Shown: piece by piece, positions 9,310 through 18,180 of the stretch
Layout of the letters: every line of letters begins with the position of its first letter
Numbering within the stretch: the stretch's first letter is position 1
Origin: Vibrio sp. HI00D65
Lineage (GTDB): Bacteria; Pseudomonadota; Gammaproteobacteria; Enterobacterales; Vibrionaceae
Length of the DNA: 64,000 nt
NCBI RefSeq assembly: GCF_001635455.1
Contig: NZ_LWEH01000091.1
Coordinates: forward strand, 62,001-126,000
Reading direction: 5' to 3'
Program-made: the position numbers and the translations under genes
Notes under the pieces: model-generated
Told to the model about the DNA's origin: nothing
What the model saw: the letters and a program-made list of their open reading frames with translations, nothing else
The model's database searches: none

Positions 9310-10161
9310 TTACTTTTTCCAGTATACCTCGTTGTGACGGATCATTGCTTGTAAATCAGTCACATAGTCTGAACCTCGCTCAGAATATTTTAGCAAGCCG
9401 TTGGTGAGCTCTATTGCTGTTCCAGTTGTTAACAGATCGTCGCCTTTTGCCGCTAGTTTTGCGCGAATTGCTCTTAGGTCGGCATAAGCACGGTTTCGGT
9501 TGAGGTTCATGAAGTAACGGTGCACAGACTCTTGGCTTGAAGAGAATGTTGCCACTTCATGTGAGCTACCTTCGTTACGTTGTAGCGGAACTAGGCCACA
9601 ACCTTTGGTGTAACACCAATGACCAAAATAGTTATTCGCTCTAGTGGCGAAACGAGATGTACCCCAAGCCGATTCATTGGCTGCCTGAGTTAACACAAGC
9701 GCTTCAGGTAGCACGTTTACACGATTCAACATTTCTTTCAGCCAAGCGTCATCTAAGCCCGATAAAGGTACAGGCAGGCTATACAGTTTCCCTAGTCTTC
9801 TTGCGTATGACGCGTCTTCAGCGTCAACATTGTTCAACCCCGCCTCTGAAAGCTTGGTTAGAAACGCACGTTCTTTCGTGATTCGCTTATTTTCGATATT
9901 GATACTTGGGCGAAGATAAGAAAAGAAGGTGTCTTTCTTTTCTTTTCCATCTTCAATAACTGCGAAGTCAGGCTTATCAGAAGAGACGGTCAAATCACCA
10001 AATTTTTGCTCTGAGTCTGGAGCCTTTTGACCTGCTCGCCTGCCCTCTTCCTCTTGTTGGTAAAGCATTGGGCCAACTAACGAGATTGAGCCAACTAAGG
10101 CTAATGCTGTCACTTTTAGCGCAAGTGATTTACTTGCGCTTGATTTAGAGTTGTTATGCAT
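9310..10161 (-). CDS. bax: Bax-like glucosaminidase family protein
   Basis: 283 residues from the ATG at 10161, which overlaps the stop of the upstream gene by 8 bases; an upstream in-frame extension exists but would overlap that gene by 77 bases. An N-terminal hydrophobic segment (LALKVTALALVGSISLVGPML) acts as signal or anchor. The C-terminal half has the glucosaminidase motif ANESAWGTSRFATRANNYFG, with catalytic Glu in NESAWG, then WCYTKGCGLVP and YMNLNRN..Y. This is the Bax/FlgJ-type peptidoglycan hydrolase fold. The role is presumably cell wall cleavage in the periplasm; the physiological task of Bax is poorly known. Confidence 0.88.
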   Translation of the reverse strand: MHNNSKSSASKSLALKVTALALVGSISLVGPMLYQQEEEGRRAGQKAPDSEQKFGDLTVSSDKPDFAVIEDGKEKKDTFFSYLRPSINIENKRITKERAFLTKLSEAGLNNVDAEDASYARRLGKLYSLPVPLSGLDDAWLKEMLNRVNVLPEALVLTQAANESAWGTSRFATRANNYFGHWCYTKGCGLVPLQRNEGSSHEVATFSSSQESVHRYFMNLNRNRAYADLRAIRAKLAAKGDDLLTTGTAIELTNGLLKYSERGSDYVTDLQAMIRHNEVYWKK

Positions 10162-10969
10162 CGAATACCTGTGGGTCTTTGTTGTTGCTACCGTTGTGGT
10201 CGTCGTCGCTCTTTGGTCTGTCTGACGCAATCAGTTTGAGTTTAATGCCAAACATCTCACGGTAAAGAATGCCTTTCACGTGGAAGAAGAAAGGTAAAAC
10301 GAAGATAAGACCGATGCCGTACATCATTGCCGCGACGATGAACATCAGCATTACTAACAGGTAGATAGAAGCAACTGTGAAGATTTTCTTGTTTACAGCA
10401 CGAAGAGAAAGAAGCAGGGATTGCATTGGTGGTACTTTCTTATCGCAAATCAACAGGATTGAGTGGCTGAACGCAAGCGAGAAGTAAATCGACAGAAACG
10501 GCAGAATCATACCTGCAATACCTTGAAGCATCAGACTGAACAGAGTCACAAGGATGACTGGAATCGTAAACTGTAGGCCTTTGCCAATGTGGCGAACTTT
10601 AGTCTGTAGGCCAGCAGCATGACTCATCGCCATCAAACAGATACCTGCATAGATAGGTGCGCTGATAACTTCATAGCTGAAATTAGCAATGAAGATCGAC
10701 TCAACGATCTGCGGAGTAAAAGCCTCAGGATCGATAACGGCGTCTAGGATAACAGCTGGGTCACCTAGCTGGAGCTTTAACGCAATATAGAAGATAGCCA
10801 GTTGCACGAACATCAGAGCAACTATTGCCGGCGAAAACGAAAGAAAGTGACTTACCGTATGTTTCCATGCCTCTTGGAATACAGCCGTTGCTTTGAGCTC
10901 ATAATCGCCAGAAAGTGCACGGTCTATACTACCGCCCAAATTAAAATCTTTTTCGATGTCGTTGTTCAT
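10154..10969 (-). CDS. Uncharacterised multi-pass membrane protein
   Basis: 271 residues from the ATG at 10969 (MNNDIEKDFNLGG); a TTG 21 bases upstream is also open but less likely. About six hydrophobic segments are visible (for instance FSPAIVALMFVQLAIFYIALKL, FTIPVILVTLFSLMLQGIAGMIL and VASIYLLVMLMFIVAAMMYG). The C-terminus is charged and ends in HNGSNNKDPQ. I do not recognise a family with a known role. It overlaps the bax-like gene by 8 bases, so the pair forms an operon and a link to the cell envelope is a fair inference. Confidence 0.75.
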   Translation of the reverse strand: MNNDIEKDFNLGGSIDRALSGDYELKATAVFQEAWKHTVSHFLSFSPAIVALMFVQLAIFYIALKLQLGDPAVILDAVIDPEAFTPQIVESIFIANFSYEVISAPIYAGICLMAMSHAAGLQTKVRHIGKGLQFTIPVILVTLFSLMLQGIAGMILPFLSIYFSLAFSHSILLICDKKVPPMQSLLLSLRAVNKKIFTVASIYLLVMLMFIVAAMMYGIGLIFVLPFFFHVKGILYREMFGIKLKLIASDRPKSDDDHNGSNNKDPQVFDA

Positions 10970-11299
10970 AGTGATACCGAGGGGCGCCAATTAAATTGAG
11001 CCACCTAACTTATTGATAAAAAATTACCTTCATTATACTCATATGTCGTATACAAACTAAAATATGAATCTGTAACAAGGCTTGCTTTTGCGTCTTAATG
11101 GTTAATAATTAGACACCTGTTGGGGCGTAAACCCAGTAAATAACAGTATGGTAAAGGATGTTTACTTTTACCTACGAAATTTTTTATCTTCGAATGGTAA
11201 AAAATGCTTTGATTTCACGTTTTTGGTGATTATGATGCGCGCCTCAAAGGTGTAGAGCAACAGGTTCTCAAACAGAACCAAGGTGGAGAAAAACAGACG
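10970..11299. other. Intergenic region with the potABC promoter area
   Basis: 330 bases between divergent genes, AT-rich. A plausible sigma-70 promoter for potA is TTGATT at 11209-11214 and TATGAT at 11231-11236 with 16 bases between. A stem GGTTCT/AGAACC (11263-11268 with 11274-11279) stands directly before the potA ribosome binding site AGGTGGAG (11281-11288). No coding frame with support was seen here. Confidence 0.4.
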
Positions 11300-12415
11300 T
11301 TGAACGCTAAAAAATCAGTAGGAAAACCAGTAGTACAGCTAACTGGTATTAGTAAAAGCTTCGATGGGAAGGAAGTCATCGGCAATCTTGATCTAAACGT
11401 AAATCATGGTGAGTTTCTCACGATCTTAGGCCCATCAGGTTGTGGTAAAACAACAGTACTAAGAATGATTGCGGGTTTTGAAACGGCAGATAGTGGTCAA
11501 ATACTGCTAGCTGAACAGAACGTAACCCACGTCCCTGCTGAACAAAGGCATGTTAACACTGTATTCCAAAGCTATGCCCTATTCCCACATATGACCGTTT
11601 TCGAAAATGTGGCATTTGGCTTACGCATGCAGAAAGTTCCAAATAGCGAGATTGAGCCTCGTGTAATGGAAGCTCTAAAAATGGTGCGCCTAGAACAAAT
11701 GGCACAAAGAAAACCACACCAGCTTTCTGGTGGTCAACAGCAACGTATCGCAATCGCTCGTGCTGTCGTTAATAAGCCTAAAGTTCTTTTGTTGGATGAA
11801 TCTCTGTCTGCCCTAGATTACAAACTCCGTAAACAGATGCAAATCGAGCTGAAACAACTTCAGCGCCAACTTGGTATCACGTTCATTTTTGTAACGCACG
11901 ACCAAGAAGAAGCACTGTCGATGTCTGACCGTATTATTGTTATGCGTGACGGCTTGATTGAGCAAGATGGAACACCAAGAGAAATTTACGAAGAGCCTAA
12001 AAACCTTTTTGTAGCTCGCTTCATTGGCGAAATTAACGTATTCGATGCGACAGCGACATCTCGTTTAGATGAAAAACGCATTGTTGCGGCAATTGAAGGT
12101 GAAGAGTCCATTATCTACCACGATAAGGCGATCACTTCTGGTCAAAAACTGCAGGTATTGCTTCGCCCTGAAGATCTTCGTATTGAAGAGATTAAAGAGT
12201 CTGAGCAACGCGGTATTGTTGGCCACATTGTCGAGCGTACCTACAAAGGCATGACTTTAGATTCAGTTGTAGAACTCGAATCTGGCATGCGCGTAATGGT
12301 AAGCGAATTCTTCAACGAAGATGACCCTGATGTTGATCACTCACTGGGCCAAAAAGTTGCAGTAACTTGGGTTGAGAGCTGGGAAGTGGTATTAAAAGAT
12401 GAGCAAGAAGTTTAA
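11300..12415 (+). CDS. potA: Spermidine/putrescine ABC transporter ATPase PotA
   Basis: 371 residues. Walker [10 protein letters not shown] is at 44-52, followed by the Q-loop, signature [14 protein letters not shown], Walker [13 protein letters not shown] and switch His in [10 protein letters not shown]-terminal TOBE-type domain (about 250-371) completes the PotA/CysA plan. It powers polyamine import with PotB and PotC. The start is a TTG at 11300 with AGGTGGAG 11 bases upstream; no nearer ATG fits. The 3' end overlaps potB by 17 bases. Confidence 0.96.
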   Translation: MNAKKSVGKPVVQLTGISKSFDGKEVIGNLDLNVNHGEFLTILGPSGCGKTTVLRMIAGFETADSGQILLAEQNVTHVPAEQRHVNTVFQSYALFPHMTVFENVAFGLRMQKVPNSEIEPRVMEALKMVRLEQMAQRKPHQLSGGQQQRIAIARAVVNKPKVLLLDESLSALDYKLRKQMQIELKQLQRQLGITFIFVTHDQEEALSMSDRIIVMRDGLIEQDGTPREIYEEPKNLFVARFIGEINVFDATATSRLDEKRIVAAIEGEESIIYHDKAITSGQKLQVLLRPEDLRIEEIKESEQRGIVGHIVERTYKGMTLDSVVELESGMRVMVSEFFNEDDPDVDHSLGQKVAVTWVESWEVVLKDEQEV

Positions 12416-13256
12416 TTTACAAAACGCGATCGTTGCTTTAATCACAGGTTGGTTGGTGCTGTTCGTGATGATTCCAAACATCATGATCATCGGTACCAGC
12501 TTCTTAACTCGTGACGAAGCAAACTTGATCGAGATGACCTTCACTCTCGATAACTATGTCCGTTTGGCCGACCCGCTGTATTTTAAAGTGCTGATGCACT
12601 CTTTCTATATGGCTATTATCGCGACGATATTGTGTTTGATCATTGGTTACCCGTTTGCCTACATCGTGGCAAAAATGCCAGAGAAATGGCGCCCTTTCAT
12701 GCTGTTTTTGGTGATTGTGCCATTCTGGACGAACTCTTTGATTCGTACTTACGGCTTGAAGATTGTACTGGGTGCTCAAGGTGTCTTAAACAAAAGCTTA
12801 CTAGCGCTAGATATCATCGATAAGCCGCTGCGTATTATGTACACAGAAACGGCGGTAATGATCGGTTTGGTGTATATCCTACTGCCGTTCATGATTCTCC
12901 CGTTGTATTCAGCGATTGAAAAACTGGATGACACGTACCTAGAGGCAGCAAAAGACTTAGGCGCAAACAAGTTTCAAACTTTGTTGAAAGTTGTATTACC
13001 GCTAACGATGCCTGGCATCATCGGTGGCTGTTTATTAGTACTTCTTCCAGCTTTAGGCATGTTCTACATTTCTGACTTGCTAGGCGGCGCTAAGAACTTG
13101 CTTATTGGTAACGTGATTAAGAGCCAAGTACTCAATGCCCGAGACTGGCCGTTTGGCGCGGCAACGAGTATTGCGCTGACGGTTGCAATGGCAATTATGC
13201 TTTATGCCTATTACCGAGCAGGCAAGCTATTGAATAAGAAGGTGGAGCTAGACTAA
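12399..13256 (+). CDS. potB: Spermidine/putrescine ABC transporter permease PotB
   Basis: 285 residues with six predicted membrane helices and the binding-protein-dependent permease loop near [26 protein letters not shown] (EAA motif). PotB pairs with PotC to form the inner-membrane channel. The start overlaps potA by 17 bases and the stop overlaps the potC start by one base, so potABC is one translationally coupled unit. Confidence 0.96.
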   Translation: MSKKFNLQNAIVALITGWLVLFVMIPNIMIIGTSFLTRDEANLIEMTFTLDNYVRLADPLYFKVLMHSFYMAIIATILCLIIGYPFAYIVAKMPEKWRPFMLFLVIVPFWTNSLIRTYGLKIVLGAQGVLNKSLLALDIIDKPLRIMYTETAVMIGLVYILLPFMILPLYSAIEKLDDTYLEAAKDLGANKFQTLLKVVLPLTMPGIIGGCLLVLLPALGMFYISDLLGGAKNLLIGNVIKSQVLNARDWPFGAATSIALTVAMAIMLYAYYRAGKLLNKKVELD

Positions 13257-14026
13257 TGGGTCGCACAGTTAAGTTCAGCTTTATGGCGCTGGTATACGCT
13301 TTTCTATACCTACCTATTATCGTGTTGATTGCGAACTCCTTTAATGCCAACAAGTTTGGTATGAAATGGGGTGGCTTCACCACCAAGTGGTATGACGCAC
13401 TTATTAACAACGACAGCCTAATGCAGGCTGCGTGGCACTCGATTAACGTAGCTGTTTTCTCAGCAACAGCTGCTACGATTGTCGGTAGCCTGACAGCTGT
13501 AGCCCTATTCCGTTACCAATTCAAAGGTAAAGGCGTAGTCAATGGCATGTTGTTCATCGTTATGATGTCACCAGACATCGTAATGGCAATCTCGTTACTG
13601 GCTCTGTTTTTGGTAATGGGTGTGCAACTAGGCTTCTTTACCCTACTTGCTGCGCACATTACGTTCTGTTTGCCGTTTGTTGTTGTAACGGTTTACAGCC
13701 GCTTGAATGGCTTCGATGTGAAAATGCTTGAAGCAGCAAAAGATTTAGGTGCGAGTGAATGGACGATTCTAAAACAGATCATCCTGCCTCTTGCTAAGCC
13801 TGCGGTTGCTGCGGGTTGGTTGTTGAGCTTCACACTGTCTTTAGACGATGTAATCATCAGCTCGTTCGTAACCGGCCCAACGTATGAAATCTTGCCACTG
13901 AAGATTTACTCTATGGTTAAAGTAGGTATTTCTCCAGAGGTCAACGCCCTAGCAACAGTGATGTTAGTGGTTTCGCTAATACTGGTGATTATTTCTCAGT
14001 TGTTAGCGAGAGAGAAAATTAAGTAA
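13256..14026 (+). CDS. potC: Spermidine/putrescine ABC transporter permease PotC
   Basis: 256 residues, six membrane helices and the EAA loop [26 protein letters not shown]. Family length and gene order match PotC. It overlaps potB by one base. A terminator hairpin lies between its stop and potD, which may set a higher or separate level for the binding protein. Confidence 0.96.
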   Translation: MGRTVKFSFMALVYAFLYLPIIVLIANSFNANKFGMKWGGFTTKWYDALINNDSLMQAAWHSINVAVFSATAATIVGSLTAVALFRYQFKGKGVVNGMLFIVMMSPDIVMAISLLALFLVMGVQLGFFTLLAAHITFCLPFVVVTVYSRLNGFDVKMLEAAKDLGASEWTILKQIILPLAKPAVAAGWLLSFTLSLDDVIISSFVTGPTYEILPLKIYSMVKVGISPEVNALATVMLVVSLILVIISQLLAREKIK

Positions 14027-14100
14027 GCCTCCTACTCTTTACGAGTTTGACTTGATAAGAAGTTGAGAAACTTCATGTTCTACAAAAAGTGTTAATCACA

Positions 14101-14131
14101 AACAGAATGGTAAATTGCCATTCTGTTTTTC
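14101..14131 (+). terminator. Terminator or attenuator between potC and potD
   Basis: Stem AACAGAATGG at 14101-14110 pairs with CCATTCTGTT at 14118-14127, 7-base loop, followed by TTT and CTATCT. It is 75 bases after potC and 44 before the first potD. Partial termination would uncouple potD from potABC. Confidence 0.7.
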
Positions 14132-14174
14132 TATCTAGTGCCTGAGGGCAACGTTTAGTTTGGAGCTAACGTCA

Positions 14175-15209
14175 ATGAAAAAATGGGCTACTCTATTAGC
14201 TGGTAGTGCATGTGCGCTTTCAATGTTATCTGCACCGTCTTTTGCGAAAGATAACAAAGAACTAGTATTCATGAACTGGGGACCTTACATCAATAGTGAG
14301 ATCCTAGAAAAGTTCACCGATGAAACTGGCATCAAGGTTATTTACTCGACTTATGAGTCGAACGAAACCTTGTATGCAAAGCTAAAAACACACAACAAAG
14401 GCTATGACTTAGTTGTGCCGTCGACTTACTTCGTATCTAAGATGCGCGACGAAGGTATGCTACAAAAGATCGACAAAACGAAGCTGAACAACTTCAAAAA
14501 TCTGGACACAAACTACTTAGATAAGCCATACGATCCAAACAACGACTACTCTATTCCACACGTTGTTGCGATCACAGGTCTTGCTGTGAATACGGACATG
14601 TACGATCCAGAAGATTTTCAAAGCTGGGCTGATTTATGGAAGCCTGAGCTTGAAGGTCAACTAATGATGATGGATGACACTCGTGAAGTGTTCCATATTG
14701 CGCTACGCAAGTTGGGTTACTCAGGCAACACAACTAACGAGAAAGAGATCGACGAAGCGTACGCTGAGCTACAAAAGCTAATGCCAAATGTTTTAGTATT
14801 TAACTCAGACAACCCTGGCGCACCATACATGTCTGGTGAAGTTGGTCTTGGTATGCTTTGGAACGGTTCTGCAGCAGCGGCTCAAAATGAAGGTCTACCA
14901 ATTAAACTGGTATTCCCTAAAGAAGGCGGCATCGGTTGGGTTGATAACTTTGCTATCAGCTCTGGTGCAACAAACGTAGAAGCGGCTCACAAGATGATCG
15001 ACTTCCTACTGCGCCCAGAAATCGCTGAGCAAATCTCTCGCGATACTGGCTACCAAACAGCAGTGAAAGCATCGAACGAGAAGTTCAAAGACAGCCGGGC
15101 TCTGTTCCCGTCTCAAGAAGACCTTGATCGTGTTGAATGGCAAGCTGCGGTTGGCGATAAGACAGTGAAGTACGAAGACTACTTCATGAAGCTTAAATCG
15201 GGCCAATAA
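14175..15209 (+). CDS. potD: Polyamine-binding periplasmic protein PotD, first copy
   Basis: 344 residues from the ATG at 14175; an upstream TTG at 14160 is in frame, but GGAG at 14162-14165 lies at the right distance for 14175, and the signal peptide (MKKWATLLAGSACALSMLSAPSFA) then starts properly. Mature part ELVFMNWGPYINSEILEKF through FRYEDYFMKL-like end matches PotD/PotF binding proteins. It captures spermidine or putrescine for PotABC. The adjacent second copy is strongly similar over the whole length, so this is a tandem duplication. Confidence 0.95.
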   Translation: MKKWATLLAGSACALSMLSAPSFAKDNKELVFMNWGPYINSEILEKFTDETGIKVIYSTYESNETLYAKLKTHNKGYDLVVPSTYFVSKMRDEGMLQKIDKTKLNNFKNLDTNYLDKPYDPNNDYSIPHVVAITGLAVNTDMYDPEDFQSWADLWKPELEGQLMMMDDTREVFHIALRKLGYSGNTTNEKEIDEAYAELQKLMPNVLVFNSDNPGAPYMSGEVGLGMLWNGSAAAAQNEGLPIKLVFPKEGGIGWVDNFAISSGATNVEAAHKMIDFLLRPEIAEQISRDTGYQTAVKASNEKFKDSRALFPSQEDLDRVEWQAAVGDKTVKYEDYFMKLKSGQ

Positions 15210-15270
15210 CTGCTTTGTTTGATTAGTCTCATTCGATAGTCAACAAGTTAAAAATAAGAATATCAACGAG

Positions 15271-15297
15271 TAGGCAGCTTAGGCTGCCTATTTTATT
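15271..15297 (+). terminator. Terminator after first potD
   Basis: An 8-bp stem TAGGCAGC (15271-15278) with GCTGCCTA (15283-15290), 4-base loop, then TTTTATTT. It separates the two potD copies. Confidence 0.8.
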
Positions 15298-15304
15298 TCA
15301 TCAC

Positions 15305-15313
15305 TGCTATAAT
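15305..15313 (+). promoter_or_regulatory. Extended -10 promoter for second potD
   Basis: TGCTATAAT has a perfect TATAAT with the TGn extension. A -35 would fall in the terminator stem and is poor, which is usual for extended -10 promoters. It would give the second potD its own transcript with a leader of about 70 bases. Confidence 0.55.
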
Positions 15314-15389
15314 ATAGCGCGATTTTTAGAAATCCATTTACTTTGGGTTCACTACCCAGCTTCAAACCAAACAAATGAACGGAACAGTA

Positions 15390-16427
15390 ATGAAAAAAAC
15401 ACTGTATACCGGCGCATTGTGTGCTGCTACTTTACTTTCTACACCCTCTTTCGCAGCTGACCAAGAACTGTATTTTTACAACTGGTCTGAATATATTCCA
15501 AATGAAGTACTAGAAGACTTCACAAAAGAGACGGGCATTAAAGTTTATTACTCTACTTATGAGTCTAACGAAAGCATGTACGCTAAGTTAAAAACTCAAG
15601 GTACGGGTTATGACCTAGTTGTTCCTTCAACTTACTTCGTTTCTAAGATGCGTAAAGAAGGTATGCTTCAAGAGCTTGATAAAACCAAGCTAAGCCACTT
15701 TGCTGATTTGGATCCAAACTACTTAGATAAGCCATTTGACCCAAGCAACAACTACTCTATCCCATACATTTGGGGTGCAACGGGCATTGGTATTAACTCA
15801 GACATGCTAGACAAATCTTCAGTGAAAAACTGGGGCGACCTGTGGGATACACAGTGGGAAGGTCAGCTGATGATGATGGATGACTCTCGTGAGGTTTTCC
15901 ACATCGCACTATCTAAACTGGGTTACTCTCCAAACACAACTAACCCTGAAGAGATTAAAGAAGCTTACGAAGAGCTTCGTAAACTAATGCCTAACGTATT
16001 GGTATTTAACTCAGATTTCCCTGCGAACCCTTACCTGGCAGGTGAAGTGTCTCTTGGTATGCTTTGGAATGGCTCTGCTTACATGGCACGCCAAGAAGGC
16101 GCAACGATTGATATCATCTGGCCAGAGAAAGGCGCTATCTTTTGGATGGACAGCCTAGCAATTCCTTCAGGTGCAAAGAACATCGAAGCTGCTCATAAAA
16201 TGATCGACTTCCTTCTTCGTCCAGAGAACGCAGCTAAGATTGCTCTAGAGATCGGTTACCCGACTCCAGTGAAGACTGCTTACCCTCTTCTTCCAAAAGA
16301 GTTTGCTGAAGACAAGAACGTTTTCCCACCACAATCAGTGATGGATAACGGCGTATGGCAAGATGAAGTTGGTCAAGCGAGCGTCATTTATGACGAGTAC
16401 TTCCAAAAACTAAAAGTAAACAACTAA
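15390..16427 (+). CDS. potD: Polyamine-binding periplasmic protein PotD, second copy
   Basis: 345 residues from the ATG at 15390, which opens a signal peptide (MKKTLYTGALCAATLLSTPSFA); an ATG at 15375 is in frame but lacks a ribosome binding site. The mature sequence ELYFYNWSEYIPNEVLEDF parallels the first copy, with shared blocks such as YSTYESNE and LMMMDDSREVFHIAL. Differences near GATGIGINSD versus AITGLAVNTD and in GWVDNFAIS versus FWMDSLAIP lie in regions that shape the ligand pocket, so different polyamine preference is possible. It has its own terminators and promoter. Confidence 0.95.
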   Translation: MKKTLYTGALCAATLLSTPSFAADQELYFYNWSEYIPNEVLEDFTKETGIKVYYSTYESNESMYAKLKTQGTGYDLVVPSTYFVSKMRKEGMLQELDKTKLSHFADLDPNYLDKPFDPSNNYSIPYIWGATGIGINSDMLDKSSVKNWGDLWDTQWEGQLMMMDDSREVFHIALSKLGYSPNTTNPEEIKEAYEELRKLMPNVLVFNSDFPANPYLAGEVSLGMLWNGSAYMARQEGATIDIIWPEKGAIFWMDSLAIPSGAKNIEAAHKMIDFLLRPENAAKIALEIGYPTPVKTAYPLLPKEFAEDKNVFPPQSVMDNGVWQDEVGQASVIYDEYFQKLKVNN

Positions 16428-16447
16428 GTTTGTTACTGATTGGTGAC

Positions 16448-16475
16448 TAAAGCGGCATAAGCCGCTTTATTTTTA
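16448..16475 (+). terminator. Terminator after second potD
   Basis: A perfect 9-bp stem TAAAGCGGC (16448-16456) with GCCGCTTTA (16461-16469), 4-base loop, then a T-run. The following 240 bases up to cobB show no supported feature. Confidence 0.85.
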
Positions 16476-16717
16476 TCTACACTTTATATAAGACTATGTT
16501 CAAACATATGAAGTTCGATTTAATATGCTGCGAACCCTATTTTACTGATTATGGCGTCATTTTTGATGTTAGCTGTTAGTTCATCCATATAGACTCTAAT
16601 TACGACCTATTTTTTGAAACCAACACCCTCGTGATTCAGATCTATATCCACTAACTTTCTGATCTCTTATTTGCAGTCAGGCCAGTGTTTGCTTCTTTTT
16701 TCAGTGATAGTGTTGAT

Positions 16718-17452
16718 TTAAGCGGTTAGCGAGCCTCTCTCAACCGACAATAGCTCACTCACCAGTTTTGGTACTTCGATACTGGCTTTACCATAGCGCT
16801 TCTCTTCAAATTCACTCTCAACCGCACTTGGTTCAAGGTTGATCTCTATCGTGTGCGCGCCATGCATTTTAGCGTCATGTACAAACCCCGCAGCTGGGTA
16901 CACAACACCAGATGTACCAATCGAAATAAACAGATCTGCTTCTGCAAGAGCTGAATAGATGTCACCCATTCTTAGCGGCATTTCACCAAACCAAACAATG
17001 TGTGGACGCATTTGTGCCGGGATTTGGCAACAATGACAAAGCTCACCCGTTTCGATGTCGTCTTTGTGCTCTACAACTTGATTAGACTCACTGCAACGCG
17101 CTTTCAACAATTCACCATGCATGTGAATAATATTGATGCTACCGCCTCTCTCGTGCAAGTTGTCGATGTTTTGCGTGATGATAGTAACGTTGCCATCAAG
17201 TTTTTCTTCAAGCTCTCCTAGTGCCTTGTGAGCGGCATTCGGCAAGATACTCTCGCTTTGTAAGCCGTGACGACGCTTGTTATAGAAGGCTTGTACAAGA
17301 TCTGGATCTTTTGCGAATCCTTCAGGCGTCGCGACATCTTCGATTTTATGATTTTCCCATAGCCCGTCTTGTGCTCGGAATGTTTGTATCCCCGACTCCG
17401 CAGAAATGCCGGCACCGGTAAGAACTACGATATTTCGATATGGGAAATGCAT
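16718..17452 (-). CDS. cobB: NAD-dependent protein deacylase CobB (Sir2 family)
   Basis: 244 residues. NAD-binding [14 protein letters not shown] at 13-26, QNID at 94-97 and catalytic H112 in HMHGEL are present. Zinc-ligand Cys include C120 and the CHCC group at 139-142, as in E. coli CobB. Y57 and R60 in AFYNKRR form the YxxR pair linked to desuccinylase activity in class III sirtuins. It removes acyl groups from protein lysines and thereby reactivates enzymes such as acetyl-CoA synthetase. Stands alone on the minus strand. Confidence 0.95.
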   Translation of the reverse strand: MHFPYRNIVVLTGAGISAESGIQTFRAQDGLWENHKIEDVATPEGFAKDPDLVQAFYNKRRHGLQSESILPNAAHKALGELEEKLDGNVTIITQNIDNLHERGGSINIIHMHGELLKARCSESNQVVEHKDDIETGELCHCCQIPAQMRPHIVWFGEMPLRMGDIYSALAEADLFISIGTSGVVYPAAGFVHDAKMHGAHTIEINLEPSAVESEFEEKRYGKASIEVPKLVSELLSVERGSLTA

Positions 17453-17705
17453 ATAACGTCCTTTTCAATATGTCACTTTGTAACAGCTTAGCACTGTTCA
17501 AATTCCAACAATAGTTTGGGGGATTAGACCATAGTCTTAGCCAACTGAATTCATTAGCTATTTGTGACATAAATCTCTCTTGTCGTTTGCCTTCTTTTGT
17601 TTGTAAAATGCTCACATTGATTCCAGTAAACGCAAAAAGCGGCCGCAGACGCTTAGGATAGAGATCTGTTAACAGCTATATTTCTACACAAGAGACTTAA
17701 AACAA

Positions 17706-17733
17706 TAAGCCCAGTGATACAATCACTGGGCTT
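17706..17733 (-). terminator. Terminator after the formate dehydrogenase operon
   Basis: A perfect 11-bp stem (17707-17717 with 17723-17733), 5-base loop, reads leftward into ATTGTTTTAAG. It is 31 bases past the last gene of the operon. Confidence 0.85.
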
Positions 17734-17763
17734 TGCTTTCGAGCTTTAGCTAACGCACTGGCG

Positions 17764-18180
17764 TTACAGGTTTGGTCCTGTAGACGGGCTTTGCGGTAGA
17801 TTTTGACTTAAGCGCTGCATACCTTGATACATACGGATAAACCAAACCACAATCGCTACACCACCGAATAACATACCTACATATGGAATGTAGTAAGCGA
17901 TATCATCGATAAATTGGTTCTGATACCAATAATCGTTCACACCGATTAACACGCCGTTTGAGGTTGCTACCGTTACGATAAGAATCACAAAGAAGGTTAG
18001 GTTCAAGAAGAACGATCGGATTAAACCATAGTAATGCGTATCAACGACTTCGCCGTCAGCGCCTTTATCCAAACGATAGCCCGCGTAGATAATTGCAACG
18101 ACACCAGAGATAAGACAAGTAAATGGTGTGAAACAGCTTAGGATATAAGCAACCCAAATCCCTTTATGAGGTTTGTTCAT
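17764..18180 (-). CDS. Small membrane protein at the end of the fdh operon (DUF4870-like)
   Basis: 138 residues with three or four hydrophobic segments: GIWVAYILSCFTPFTCLISGVVAIIYAGY, SFFLNLTFFVILIVTVATSNGVLIG and IAYYIPYVGMLFGGVAIVVWFI. The pattern of a short Asp/His-bearing loop between helices (VVDTHYYGLIRSF) resembles the DUF4870 group, a tentative assignment. It overlaps the cytochrome b gene fdhC by 17 bases and shares its terminator, so it is expressed with formate dehydrogenase. Function unknown; an assembly or stability factor for the membrane part is possible. Confidence 0.75.
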   Translation of the reverse strand: MNKPHKGIWVAYILSCFTPFTCLISGVVAIIYAGYRLDKGADGEVVDTHYYGLIRSFFLNLTFFVILIVTVATSNGVLIGVNDYWYQNQFIDDIAYYIPYVGMLFGGVAIVVWFIRMYQGMQRLSQNLPQSPSTGPNL

